From contig JBBDXJ010000288.1 in assembly GCA_040902445.1 (NCBI GenBank), positions 13,053 through 77,052 on the forward strand: a DNA stretch of 64,000 bases. Reading direction: 5' to 3'. Positions 28,740 through 37,598 of this stretch are shown here, in pieces. The stretch is from Chryseosolibacter sp040902445. Its GTDB lineage: Bacteria; Bacteroidota; Bacteroidia; Cytophagales; Cyclobacteriaceae. Position 1 is the stretch's first letter; the number at the start of each line of letters is the position of its first letter. Made by a program: the position numbers and the translations under genes. Under the pieces are notes generated by a model. The model had not been told where the DNA came from. It saw nothing but the letters and a program-made list of their open reading frames with translations, and searched no databases.

Positions 28740-28838
28740 ATGACGGCTAAAGAACACTATGACACACGCCTGGGAATCGTCTATTCCTTGGATGGTGAGA
28801 GACTTTTTTACAAAAATGTCAGCGCAAATTGAATTCTT
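28740..28838 (+). pseudogene. probable N-terminal remnant of a SAM-dependent methyltransferase
   Basis: An ATG at 28740 opens MTAKEHYDTRLGIVYS. After one frame change the reading continues WMVRDFFTKMSAQIEFF before running into the convergent nitroreductase gene. HYD..L...YSWM..DF is the opening I know from a group of class I methyltransferases in Bacteroidota. Only about 35 codons remain, with no SAM-binding motif. Identification is from memory of the family pattern, hence moderate confidence. Confidence 0.45.
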
Positions 28839-29438
28839 TCACGCGGACGTAATCCACTGGCAAACTTCCTCCAGGGGTTTTCGCTTTGCTGCGGGATAAT
28901 CTTTTTTAGCGATCCCGAGATGGAAGAAGCCCAAAATGCGGTCTTCTTCCTCCAGGCCGAAGAACTCTTTCGATTCCTGGAAGTAAGTTATTCCTCCTGT
29001 GCTTAGGTAACTACCAACGCCATAGGCGGTAGCTGTTAAATACATATTTTGTATAGCACAAAAGACAGCCCCGCTTTCTTCAATTTCCGGGACGGATCTT
29101 TTTTCATCCCGCTTCATCATCACCGCGATGATATGGGACGATAGCAATGGTTTAGTCAGGAGTTTCTGATAATTGTTTTCTTTAAAAGTCCCGTCGGCTT
29201 CGGTCACTGTCTTATAAATGTCTGATTGAAGCCTGGCCAGGGCTTTGATACCATTACCGGCAAAAACTAAAAACCTCCATGGTTCTGTTAGCTTATGGGT
29301 TGGGGCCCACCGTGCATTTTCAAGGATCTGCTTTACAATTTCCTCCTGAACAATTTCACCGGTGTAATCCTGAGGGAAAACCGACCTGCGCCGATGAATG
29401 AGTTCATTGAATTGGTCAGGATTTATTTTTGTTGCCAT
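28839..29438 (-). CDS. nitroreductase family protein
   Basis: A 199-residue FMN-dependent oxidoreductase of the nitroreductase family. The N-terminal RRRSVFPQDYTG gives the FMN-phosphate contacts, ARWAPTHKLTEPWRFLVF is the core helix-strand, and GVGSYLSTGG plus GFFHLGIAKKDYP complete the fold. These enzymes act as homodimers that reduce nitro- or quinone-like compounds with NAD(P)H. The natural substrate is not predictable. It is divergent from the lipoprotein at 29468 with only 29 bases between starts. Confidence 0.9.
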   Translation of the reverse strand: MATKINPDQFNELIHRRRSVFPQDYTGEIVQEEIVKQILENARWAPTHKLTEPWRFLVFAGNGIKALARLQSDIYKTVTEADGTFKENNYQKLLTKPLLSSHIIAVMMKRDEKRSVPEIEESGAVFCAIQNMYLTATAYGVGSYLSTGGITYFQESKEFFGLEEEDRILGFFHLGIAKKDYPAAKRKPLEEVCQWITSA

Positions 29439-29467
29439 TTCTATTTACTTTTATGTAAAGCCTCACT

Positions 29468-30178
29468 ATGATCCGCCTTATTTTTATTGCATTTCTGGCA
29501 TTTTCTGCCTGCGCGCCTGTTTATGTTCCAAACGTACGCAACTCGCCCATGTTTACAAAAGCCGGAGAATTCCAGGCCTCATTGCAGATAGGAAACGGTG
29601 TTGAAGCACAATCTGCCTATGCCATTACAGAACATTTCGCGGTCATGACAAACTATCTGTACGTTGACCAGGCCGGCTTTGACGATGAAGAAGATTTTCA
29701 CCGCAATAAATTTTTTGAAATGGGTGCTGGATATTTTAGCAACAATGATGAATCATTCTTTGAGGTCTTTGTGGGCTACGGCAGGGGAAAAGGTTCAAGC
29801 TACGATACCTATGAATTCTTTGGATCTCAATCGGCTTTTGCGGAAGGGAAATATGAACGGTATTTTATTCAGCCGGCATTTGGCCTGAACAAAAGCGAAG
29901 TGAATGTTTCCTTTGCTCCCCGATTCAGTATGGTGGATTTCTATAAATTCTCTAACGAGATTGCCAGCACATCCATCCACGAGGAGCCTAAATTTTTCTT
30001 GGAGCCCGCAATCATTGGTCGGGCAAATTTTGCCAACAATCGAATGTTCGTTGTCTTTCAGGCAGGTGTGTCGTTGGGTATGAGTGGTGGTGTATACTTT
30101 GATCGCCGCACGTTCCAACTCGCCGGCGGTCTGGGATTTCGGTTAGGCGGGCAAAAAAAACTGATCAACAGACTCTAA
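29468..30178 (+). CDS. lipoprotein with probable outer-membrane beta-barrel-like repeats
   Basis: A 236-residue protein with the lipobox AFSAC at residues 11-15. The body alternates short strands with Gly/Phe-rich turns (FFEMGAGYFSNNDESFFEVFVGYG) and ends in VYFDRRTFQLAGGLGFRLGG. This pattern fits an outer-membrane beta-structure and resembles many Bacteroidota OMP-like lipoproteins. No specific family is recognised. Confidence 0.6.
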   Translation: MIRLIFIAFLAFSACAPVYVPNVRNSPMFTKAGEFQASLQIGNGVEAQSAYAITEHFAVMTNYLYVDQAGFDDEEDFHRNKFFEMGAGYFSNNDESFFEVFVGYGRGKGSSYDTYEFFGSQSAFAEGKYERYFIQPAFGLNKSEVNVSFAPRFSMVDFYKFSNEIASTSIHEEPKFFLEPAIIGRANFANNRMFVVFQAGVSLGMSGGVYFDRRTFQLAGGLGFRLGGQKKLINRL

Positions 30179-30180
30179 AT

Positions 30181-30308
30181 AGTCCACAGTCGACAGTCCA
30201 CAGCAGTGCGTAGGACTCTCTGGTTTCACGCATGGAAAATAAATTCAGAAATCAGAATTAACAATTACCTGGGCACGGCCGTGGACAGTGGACTGTCGAC
30301 CGTGGTCT
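30181..30308. repeat. imperfect inverted repeat between convergent genes
   Basis: Left arm 30181-30201 (AGTCCACAGTCGACAGTCCAC) and right arm 30288-30308 pair at 19 of 21 positions across an 86-base spacer, each with a GTCGAC core. It separates the convergent lipoprotein and amidohydrolase genes. It could act as a bidirectional transcription stop, or be a non-autonomous repeat element of the kind scattered through Bacteroidota genomes. Confidence 0.65.
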
Positions 30309-30313
30309 GAAGA

Positions 30314-31417
30314 CTATTTCGGAAACTGACTTGCGTCAATATTCGGAATAACTTTTAAAGCATTTTTATAATAGATCTTCTTCAGGACGTCATCGGGCAG
30401 ATCAAGTCCATACATCCTCCAAAACGCGTGATACCTTTTGTGATAGGGGAAATAATCATCTGCTGTTTCTAAAACGCGGAAGTACGTTGCGTATTCTTCG
30501 GGCACCCAGCTGTCTTTTCCGAACATAACCCGGTCCTGGTATTTGATCAGGAATTCCCTCCCATGCCGGGGTTGTCTTCCAAGTTCTGCTATTACAGCAC
30601 CGATTTCACTGTACATGTTAGGTAGCTGATCCATGAGGGAACCAAGTTTTTTCAGGTCATTACCAAACCAGCCCAGGTGAGCATTGATAAATTTGGTTTT
30701 GGGATGACGCTTAAACATATTATGCTGCTCGGCTATGATCGTTTCCCATGAAACGGGGTCATTGTCGTGTCTCCTGCGCTGGTGAAGTTTAAGTTCCAGC
30801 CAGCGTTCGTTTTTCTCGTCTATTGGTTGCCAGAATTGGCGTGGGTCTGCAGAATGGATCAAAACCGGTATACCAAGTTCTCCACACTTATCCCAGATGG
30901 GTCCGATGCGGGGATCGTCAACCCTGATGCGCTCGCCCTTGCTGTCTCTTGCCGACGCTCCGAGGTTCTTGTAGATCTTTAAACCATTAGCCCCCGCCTT
31001 AACATCGTCTTCGATCTGTTCAACGGTCCGTCTTTGCCATGCCGGGTCGTCTATATCTGAAAAGTCAATGTTGGTAAAAACAATAAAACGTTTCGCATTA
31101 TATTTCTGAACATTTTTTACCGCTGCTGCCAGTTGATCTCCGCCACGGCCGCTTAGGTTAACCATTACCGCCATATTGAGTTTATCCATCTCCTCCACCA
31201 GCGAATTTAGATTTGAACTACCCATATTACCCTGATGATTATGAACATCGATAAAAGGAAATTTCGCGCGAGTTAGTTTGTGTTCCGGAACGACCAGTGT
31301 TGATGGCGGGTCGTATATTTCAAAATCCATTTTGTCATCAATGTCCCGATCCTGTGCGCAGGAGAGCAGCGGCGCAAAGATGGCACAGACCATAATAACG
31401 AAGTAATGTCTTCTCAT
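30314..31417 (-). CDS. exported amidohydrolase family protein (TIM-barrel)
   Basis: A 367-residue protein of the Amidohydro_2 group, starting at ATG 31417 (MRRHYFVIMVCAIFAPLLSC; an ATG six codons earlier is also possible). The segment LLSCAQD may be a lipobox. Metal-site motifs of the fold are seen: DVHNHQGN (~59-66), IHSADPRQFW (~195), INAHLGWFGND (~255) and GKDSW (~309). Homologues are annotated as metal-dependent hydrolases or decarboxylases of the aminocarboxymuconate semialdehyde decarboxylase type. Substrate unknown. Confidence 0.8.
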   Translation of the reverse strand: MRRHYFVIMVCAIFAPLLSCAQDRDIDDKMDFEIYDPPSTLVVPEHKLTRAKFPFIDVHNHQGNMGSSNLNSLVEEMDKLNMAVMVNLSGRGGDQLAAAVKNVQKYNAKRFIVFTNIDFSDIDDPAWQRRTVEQIEDDVKAGANGLKIYKNLGASARDSKGERIRVDDPRIGPIWDKCGELGIPVLIHSADPRQFWQPIDEKNERWLELKLHQRRRHDNDPVSWETIIAEQHNMFKRHPKTKFINAHLGWFGNDLKKLGSLMDQLPNMYSEIGAVIAELGRQPRHGREFLIKYQDRVMFGKDSWVPEEYATYFRVLETADDYFPYHKRYHAFWRMYGLDLPDDVLKKIYYKNALKVIPNIDASQFPK

Positions 31418-31590
31418 ATTAAAAGTTTTCACCAAGATACACGTTAAATAAATATAGCGGCAAAAGAATTATTTGAAGGGAAAAAAGCTTTTGTCTATGC
31501 TTTTTTAAGAGACTTTGATCCAGGAATTGTATTGAAATGGCCACTGCAATCCATGGGGAATTATATAAATTGCTCCTGAAATACCCGTCC

Positions 31591-32697
31591 ATGCGAACCA
31601 TTTACCTCACCCCCTTCTTTATCTTTTCCGTTTATTTTACCTCTGCCCAGGATATGCTGGTGCAGGCAAGGAAAAAGTTAGAGGCGGGGAATTTTGCCGG
31701 TGCAAAATCCGACCTGACTAAAATCCTCGATACAGAGCCGAAGAATAAGACTGCTCTTAACCTTCGCGGTGAAGCTCGTTCGGGGCTGTCAGATTTTTAT
31801 GGCGCCATCAGTGATTTTACGTATGCGTTGGAGCTGGATTCAACTTTTACAGAAGCGCTGAATAACCGGGGCGAGGCTAAAGTAAACCTCGGCGACGATG
31901 AAGGAGGCATAGAGGATTTCGACAAAGCCATTCAGTTCAACCCGCGCTTTACTGAAGCGTATACCAACCGTGGTCTCGCAAAATACAATATCGAAGACCT
32001 TCAGGCCGCCTATTTTGATTTCTCCAAAGCTCTTGAACTTGGCCCACCCGATGCTGACAAATATTACAACCGCGGCGTAGTGAAAGCCGAGCTCGGCGAA
32101 TTCGTCAGCGCCATTGATGATTATACCAAGGCTGTCGAAATAGACAAAAATGATGCAACGCTTTACAACTACCGGGGGATAGCGCATTACAGTATCGGCA
32201 ACCTGGAGCAAGCCATCGCCGATTATGACCAGGCCATTAAGCTTGATCCCAAAGATCCATTGAAGTTCGAAAATCGCGCACTGGCAAAAAGTGACCATGA
32301 GGATTATAAAGCAGCGCTGGAAGATTACACCCAAGCCATCGCCCTGAACGACCAGGACCCCGAAACCTATTTCCTGAGAGGCGTGGTAAACTATTATCTC
32401 GAAGACCACGACGACGCTATCAATGACTTTACAAAAGCCATAGCCCTGGATGATACCAACCCTGTTTATTATGATAACCGCGCCTTGAGCAAGGCGGAAA
32501 AGGAGGACTATTCCGGCTCAATTGAAGATTATACCAAATCGATCGAATTATATCCCAATGATCCGGAAACATTTTACCAGCGGGCTCTTGCAAAGATCAG
32601 TATGAACAATAAGTATGATGCCTGCCTGGACCTGAAACGCGCTGAAGAGCTCGGATCATCCGAAGCAAAAGCGGAAATAAAGAAAAATTGCAAATGA
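31591..32697 (+). CDS. secreted tetratricopeptide repeat protein
   Basis: A 368-residue protein. I start it at ATG 31591 because MRTIYLTPFFIFSVYFTSAQ is a signal peptide; the ATG at 31537 would put 18 unrelated residues before it. The rest is about ten consecutive TPR units of 34 residues with the usual pattern (A..DFTKAIALD..NP, YYNRGVVKAELGEF). It is probably a periplasmic scaffold for protein contacts. Its TGA overlaps the ATG of the lipid kinase gene (ATGA at 32694), so the two are translationally coupled. Confidence 0.85.
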   Translation: MRTIYLTPFFIFSVYFTSAQDMLVQARKKLEAGNFAGAKSDLTKILDTEPKNKTALNLRGEARSGLSDFYGAISDFTYALELDSTFTEALNNRGEAKVNLGDDEGGIEDFDKAIQFNPRFTEAYTNRGLAKYNIEDLQAAYFDFSKALELGPPDADKYYNRGVVKAELGEFVSAIDDYTKAVEIDKNDATLYNYRGIAHYSIGNLEQAIADYDQAIKLDPKDPLKFENRALAKSDHEDYKAALEDYTQAIALNDQDPETYFLRGVVNYYLEDHDDAINDFTKAIALDDTNPVYYDNRALSKAEKEDYSGSIEDYTKSIELYPNDPETFYQRALAKISMNNKYDACLDLKRAEELGSSEAKAEIKKNCK

Positions 32698-33632
32698 AAG
32701 GATTGCGGGCGGGAAAGAAAAATGCCATCATTGTTCTCAACGGAATTTCGCTAAAAAAAAAATTATTCTATCACGAATATTTACCCGTTATCTCCCAACT
32801 CTTTAATGTGGAGGTTCATGAAACACTCTCCAGGAACGATGCGAAAACTTTGGCTTCCAGATTCACTGATAAATACGTCGATGTGATTCTTGCGGCAGGA
32901 GGCGATGGCACCCTGCACCAGGTTGTAAATGGTATCCTCAGGGGAAGGGAAGACGAAAAAAACCTGCCCGCTATCAGCGTTATTCCGATCGGATCAGGAA
33001 ATGATTTTGCAAGAGGAGCGGGGCTGAAGATGAACATTGAAAATACTGCAAAAATCTTATCAGCTTTTGAGGTACGGCCCGTTGATGTCGGTCTGGTTGA
33101 ATTCAGCCTCCAACCCTCAGGGGAAACAGAAAAAGGATCTGCCTATTTTATCAATGTCGCTGATATCGGCATGGGACCAGAAGTGGTAGGCAAAGTGTTA
33201 CGCAGCGGCCGACCCTTTGGCAGCGAAGTCGCGTATTACAAAAGTATCTTAAACACATTCCTTACTTACAAACCAATGGTGGTAAAAGCAACGACCCCAC
33301 AATGGCGGTGGGAAGGAAAATTGCGGACAATGGCAGTAGCCAATGGTCAGTATTACGGCCACGGTCTTTGCATTGCTCCGGATGCTGTGATGGATGATCG
33401 CATGTTCTCGGTTTTTATATGCGGCAATGTTTCGGTTTTTGATTTTATTATGCACACGGGCACACTAAAAAAAGGTAAACCTGTCATCATGGATGAAGTA
33501 TTGTATAAGACTACGACCTCCATTGAATTTTCAAGTGAAAGGCCATGTTCCATAGAAGGCGATGGAGAAATCCTGGGATGGCTACCCGCAAAGGTTAAAA
33601 TGATCGAAAGGCAGCTAAATTTTTTGATTTGA
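32694..33632 (+). CDS. diacylglycerol kinase-family lipid kinase (YegS/DgkB-like)
   Basis: A 312-residue cytoplasmic enzyme. The catalytic GGDGT (69-73) and the nucleotide-binding GSGNDFARG (~101-109) are intact. The C-terminal half has the usual beta-sandwich (YYGHGLCIAPDAVMDD, SSERPCSIEGDGE). Members phosphorylate diacylglycerol, sphingosine-like or related lipids with ATP. I place the start at ATG 32694, overlapping the upstream stop as ATGA; an ATG at 32688 is also in frame. Confidence 0.88.
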   Translation: MKGLRAGKKNAIIVLNGISLKKKLFYHEYLPVISQLFNVEVHETLSRNDAKTLASRFTDKYVDVILAAGGDGTLHQVVNGILRGREDEKNLPAISVIPIGSGNDFARGAGLKMNIENTAKILSAFEVRPVDVGLVEFSLQPSGETEKGSAYFINVADIGMGPEVVGKVLRSGRPFGSEVAYYKSILNTFLTYKPMVVKATTPQWRWEGKLRTMAVANGQYYGHGLCIAPDAVMDDRMFSVFICGNVSVFDFIMHTGTLKKGKPVIMDEVLYKTTTSIEFSSERPCSIEGDGEILGWLPAKVKMIERQLNFLI

Positions 33633-33714
33633 TGCTTTCACTGATAAAACAACGGATAAATGGCATTTTTCTTTCACGTTTGTTTGCGACCTTTATTGTG
33701 AAGTTAACGCCGTT

Positions 33715-36252
33715 ATGAAATTTTTTCTTCTCCCAGTACTTCTAATATTGTTTACACTTTGTTCTTCGGCCCAGGAAAAGCTCAGGAGTCCCGCAGAATT
33801 TTTGGGCTATGAATTGGGTGACCGGTTTACACTTCATCAAAGGGCCGTCGATTATTTCAATCATGTAGCCGCCGCACTGCCGAACGCCGGGATCTTTTCC
33901 TATGGGGAAACGTATGAACACAGGCCACTGGTATACATGATCCTCAGTTCAGCCGGAAATTTCCAAAACCTGGAGCGCATCCGCACTGATAATCTGAAAC
34001 GAGCGGGCCTGATGGAAGCAAATCCTTCCGGCAAAAAAACAGCCATCGTCTGGCTGAGCTATAACGTTCATGGAAATGAAGCGAGTTCAATGGAAGCCGC
34101 GATGCTGACACTATATGAATTAGGGGATCCCGGTAATGCCAAAACACAAGAGTGGTTAAAAAATACGGTTATTATCATCGACCCCTGTATCAATCCAGAT
34201 GGCCGCGACCGCTATGCGAACCACTACAATAAATTCGGAAACTCGCCGCCTAATCCCAATGTTGATGCGCTGGAGCATCATGAACCATGGCCCGGCGGAA
34301 GGACCAATCACTATTTTTTTGACCTGAACCGCGACTGGGCGTGGACGACACAAATTGAATCGAAGCAAAGAGTAAAAGTTTACAATGAGTGGCTACCCCA
34401 TGTGCATGTTGATTTTCACGAACAGGGATATAATAACCCGTACTTTTTCGCTCCGGCTGCGGAACCATTGCACGAAGTGATCTCAACCTGGCAGCGGGAT
34501 TTTCAGCTGATGATCGGAAAAAATAACGCAAAATATTTTGATGAACGCGGCTGGCTATATTTTACCAAAGAGGTTTTCGATTTGTATTATCCAAGCTATG
34601 GCGATACTTACCCCACCTACAACGGCGCCATCGGCATGACTTATGAGCAGGCGGGCGGGGGAACAGGTGGATTATCTGTCACGACGGAAACCGGTGAGGC
34701 CTTGACCCTAAAAGACAGGATCCTTCACCACCATACATCCGCGCTTTCTACCGTTGAGATCACCTCCCTCAATGCAGCGAGGGTATCTGATGAGTTCGAA
34801 AAATATTTTCGCGAAAACAATAGCAACCCCGCCTCAGGTTATAAAACGTACGTAATCAAAGGCAGCAATGATCCCGACAAACTTAACCAGCTTACAACCT
34901 GGATGGATACACATGCCATCCGATATGGTCATCCTTCAGCGCCAAAATCCAGCCGGGGATTTAATTATCAAACCCAAAGTATATCCCAGCTTAACATCAG
35001 CTCAGATGATATTGTAATCAATGTTTATCAGCCAAAGTCAAGATTTATTACCACGATCTTTGAGCCTTCGTCAAATCTATCCGATTCACTTACATATGAT
35101 ATCACGGCCTGGAACCTGATGTACGCCTACAACCTCGATGCCTATGCGCTGACTGAAAGGATCAACGTGGGTAAACCATATCAGCGCGGAGTTATTGAAA
35201 ATGCCGCGGTAAAATCAAAACCGTACGCGTTTATCTTTAAATACCAGAGTGTTCAGGATGTTGCCCTGTTAGCCGCATTGATGCAAAGCAATGTCAAGGT
35301 ACGATCCGCACAGAAATCTTTTGTCGTGGCCGGACAAACATTCGCACCGGGCTCGCTCATCGTCACGCGCAGAAACAACGAAGAGCTCAGTAACTTTGAT
35401 GAAACAATCGTGTCGCTCGCCAACGAATTCAAAAGGCAGGTATACACCGCCACGACTGGTTTTGTAGAACAGGGAAAGGACCTGGGGTCAGGTGACCTGA
35501 ACTTTCTGAAAGCACCTCAGATAGGCGTCCTGTTCGGCGACGAAACTTCCCCAATGTCTGCCGGAGAGATCTGGCATTTCTTTGAACAGCAGATCTATTT
35601 TCCCGTCACTCAGATAGGTGCGGAATATTTTAGAAAAATCGACCTGAACAGATATGATGTTCTGATCATCCCCGAAGGGTCCTATCAATTATTCGATGAT
35701 GAATTGCTGGATAATATATCCTCCTGGGTGACGGGAGGAGGCAGGCTTATACTGATAGACAATGCGCTCAACTCATTTGTCGACAAAAAAGGATTTGCCC
35801 TGAAGAAATACGCTTCAGACGCCGATAAAATGCAGGCCGAGTTGCTCGAGAAGGACCGTCAGAAAAAAGAGGGTTTCCCGCGTTATGAAGATGTGGAAAG
35901 GAACCAGGTTTCCCGGAAGATCTCTGGTTCAATTTACAAAGTTCAACTCGACAACTCCCATCCGCTTGGCTTCGGGATGCGCAATACCTACTATACTTTG
36001 AAGACACAGGAAGGGCGCTTTGCCTTTTTAAGCAACGGCTGGAATGTTGGGTATTTGAAAGGTAATATCAAACCGGTGCAGGGTTTTGCGGGATTTAAAG
36101 GCAACGTAGCGCTGGAGAACAGCCTGCTTTTTGGCGTCGAGGAAAAAGGAAAAGGCCAGATTGTTTACCTGGTTGATAACCCATTGTTCAGAAACTTTTG
36201 GGAAAGCGGAAAAATGCTTTTTGCAAATGCTGTTTTTATGGTTGGCCAATAA
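33715..36252 (+). CDS. secreted M14-family zinc carboxypeptidase
   Basis: An 845-residue protein with a signal peptide ending SSAQ (residue 20). The peptidase domain carries the zinc ligands His119 and Glu122 in YNVHGNEASS and a later ligand His in HVDFHEQGYNNPYFF (~232). DPCINPDGRDRY is the substrate-side segment of the M14 fold. Residues beyond ~400 form large accessory domains including a glutamine-amidotransferase-like fold (IPEGSYQLF, SSWVTGGGRLILID). Length and layout match Bacteroidota M14 proteins thought to degrade extracellular peptides. Confidence 0.88.
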   Translation: MKFFLLPVLLILFTLCSSAQEKLRSPAEFLGYELGDRFTLHQRAVDYFNHVAAALPNAGIFSYGETYEHRPLVYMILSSAGNFQNLERIRTDNLKRAGLMEANPSGKKTAIVWLSYNVHGNEASSMEAAMLTLYELGDPGNAKTQEWLKNTVIIIDPCINPDGRDRYANHYNKFGNSPPNPNVDALEHHEPWPGGRTNHYFFDLNRDWAWTTQIESKQRVKVYNEWLPHVHVDFHEQGYNNPYFFAPAAEPLHEVISTWQRDFQLMIGKNNAKYFDERGWLYFTKEVFDLYYPSYGDTYPTYNGAIGMTYEQAGGGTGGLSVTTETGEALTLKDRILHHHTSALSTVEITSLNAARVSDEFEKYFRENNSNPASGYKTYVIKGSNDPDKLNQLTTWMDTHAIRYGHPSAPKSSRGFNYQTQSISQLNISSDDIVINVYQPKSRFITTIFEPSSNLSDSLTYDITAWNLMYAYNLDAYALTERINVGKPYQRGVIENAAVKSKPYAFIFKYQSVQDVALLAALMQSNVKVRSAQKSFVVAGQTFAPGSLIVTRRNNEELSNFDETIVSLANEFKRQVYTATTGFVEQGKDLGSGDLNFLKAPQIGVLFGDETSPMSAGEIWHFFEQQIYFPVTQIGAEYFRKIDLNRYDVLIIPEGSYQLFDDELLDNISSWVTGGGRLILIDNALNSFVDKKGFALKKYASDADKMQAELLEKDRQKKEGFPRYEDVERNQVSRKISGSIYKVQLDNSHPLGFGMRNTYYTLKTQEGRFAFLSNGWNVGYLKGNIKPVQGFAGFKGNVALENSLLFGVEEKGKGQIVYLVDNPLFRNFWESGKMLFANAVFMVGQ

Positions 36253-36397
36253 GTGGCACCTTTGTTGCAGCCGGTGCTGAGCATGCCATCGGCGAAGAGA
36301 AAGCAAGCGAGTGGATCTGGTTGTGTAAAAGAAAGTATCCCGCCGCACGCTAACTTTCACAATATTTTCTCAACTTCAGTATTCCAACCTTAAAAAT

Positions 36398-37411
36398 ATG
36401 AGACCAAGCATCTTTATAACCCTGTTCCTTTTGGTCCTTACCCAATGGTGTCATGCCCAGAGCACCTCGATTGCCGGAAAGGCCAACGACTTCCTCGCCT
36501 TGCTGGATGATACCCAATCAGCCAAAGCAAGATATATGTTTGAGGATGAGGAACGATTCAACTGGCATTTTGTTCCGCGTGAGCGCAATGGAATTTCTTT
36601 CAATGATTTGAATGAAAAACAACGTCAGGCAGCCCTGAGCTTATTGAAGGCTTCACTCAGCGAACAGGGATTTCAAAAAGCCAGCAATATAATGGCACTC
36701 GAAAATGTTCTCAGGGAAGTGGAATCCAGACCTAATGAAGACACTTACCGTGATCCGCTCAATTATTACCTGACCATATTCGGAAACCCCGACGACGAAA
36801 ATATCTGGGGATGGAGACTTGAGGGCCACCACATTTCCATCAACTTTTCTTCGGGTAAGGGTGAAATTGTTTCGTCAACACCAACCTTTTGGGGTAGCAA
36901 CCCCGCTATTGTTCGATCAGGTAAATTCACCGGAAGGCAAATCCTGAAACAGGAAACCGATCTGGGCTTTACTCTCGTGAATTCGCTTAATATGAACCAA
37001 CTCAAGATAGCGGTTATAGCTCCGAAAGCGCCTGCGGAAATAATTACCGGGAATCAACGCGAAGCGCAGTTACAGGAACCAAAAGGTCTTGGCTACGCCG
37101 AGATGACTGAGCAACAGAAAAAACTTTTCATGCAGTTGCTGAATGTTTATGTTAAGAATTATCAGCTGGGATTTTCCAAAAGATTGATGGCGAAAATTGA
37201 AAAGGCGGGCATTGAAAACCTGAACTTTGCCTGGGCGGGAAGTCTTCAGCCAGGGGCCGGCCATTATTACAGGATCCAGGGTCCTATGCTTCTGATTGAA
37301 TATGACAATATCCAGAATAATGCAAACCATGTCCATACGGCCGTGCGGGATTTAACCAATGATTTCGCAGCTGACATTCTAAAAGAGCATTACGAAAAGG
37401 AACATAATTGA
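36398..37411 (+). CDS. DUF3500 family exported protein
   Basis: A 337-residue protein with signal peptide ending CHAQ (residue 21). The DUF3500 features are clear: FNWHFVPRERNGISF near residue 55, a conserved WGWRLEGHHISINF near 140, and a C-terminal block with FAWAGS..PG.GHYYRIQG (~270-290) and NHVH near 305. The several conserved His/Trp residues suggest an enzyme, but no reaction has been established for the family. It follows the M14 gene after a 145-base gap. Confidence 0.85.
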   Translation: MRPSIFITLFLLVLTQWCHAQSTSIAGKANDFLALLDDTQSAKARYMFEDEERFNWHFVPRERNGISFNDLNEKQRQAALSLLKASLSEQGFQKASNIMALENVLREVESRPNEDTYRDPLNYYLTIFGNPDDENIWGWRLEGHHISINFSSGKGEIVSSTPTFWGSNPAIVRSGKFTGRQILKQETDLGFTLVNSLNMNQLKIAVIAPKAPAEIITGNQREAQLQEPKGLGYAEMTEQQKKLFMQLLNVYVKNYQLGFSKRLMAKIEKAGIENLNFAWAGSLQPGAGHYYRIQGPMLLIEYDNIQNNANHVHTAVRDLTNDFAADILKEHYEKEHN

Positions 37412-37460
37412 CGCGGGTGGATATTTCTAAGATTGAAGGTTCCAAGATGGATACCAAGGA

Positions 37461-37592
37461 TCATATCATCTCCTCGGCATCGTGAATAGCAAATCCCTGT
37501 CCGTCCGCCCCAAACTCCGGCATCACTGTACGAATGATCTGCGCAACGAAAGTATTGCCTGCGGGTAAAATTTTCCGGATGATCGGCGCCAT
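37461..37592 (-). pseudogene. N-terminal remnant of a GNAT acetyltransferase
   Basis: A 43-codon frame on the minus strand reads MAPIIRKILPAGNTFVAQII and then RTVMPEFGADGQGFAIHDAE, ending in TGA. RTVMPEFGA.G.GFAIHD is the start of a GNAT subgroup in which full-length proteins continue with an acceptor strand and the acetyl-CoA loop (GGGGI.PL.G and CELRKMY). None of that follows, so about 75% of the gene is missing. It is closely upstream-oriented with hutF end (37599), so it would be transcribed with it. Confidence 0.65.
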
Positions 37593-37598
37593 TCAGAA

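Noticed and set aside
36252..36353. Plus-strand frame after the M14 gene reading GTFVAAGAEHAIGEEKASEW and ending in TAA
   Set aside because: It reads like a protein tail, but has no start, no recognised family and is only ~33 codons; could be chance. The M14 protein before it is complete, so it is not its frameshifted end.
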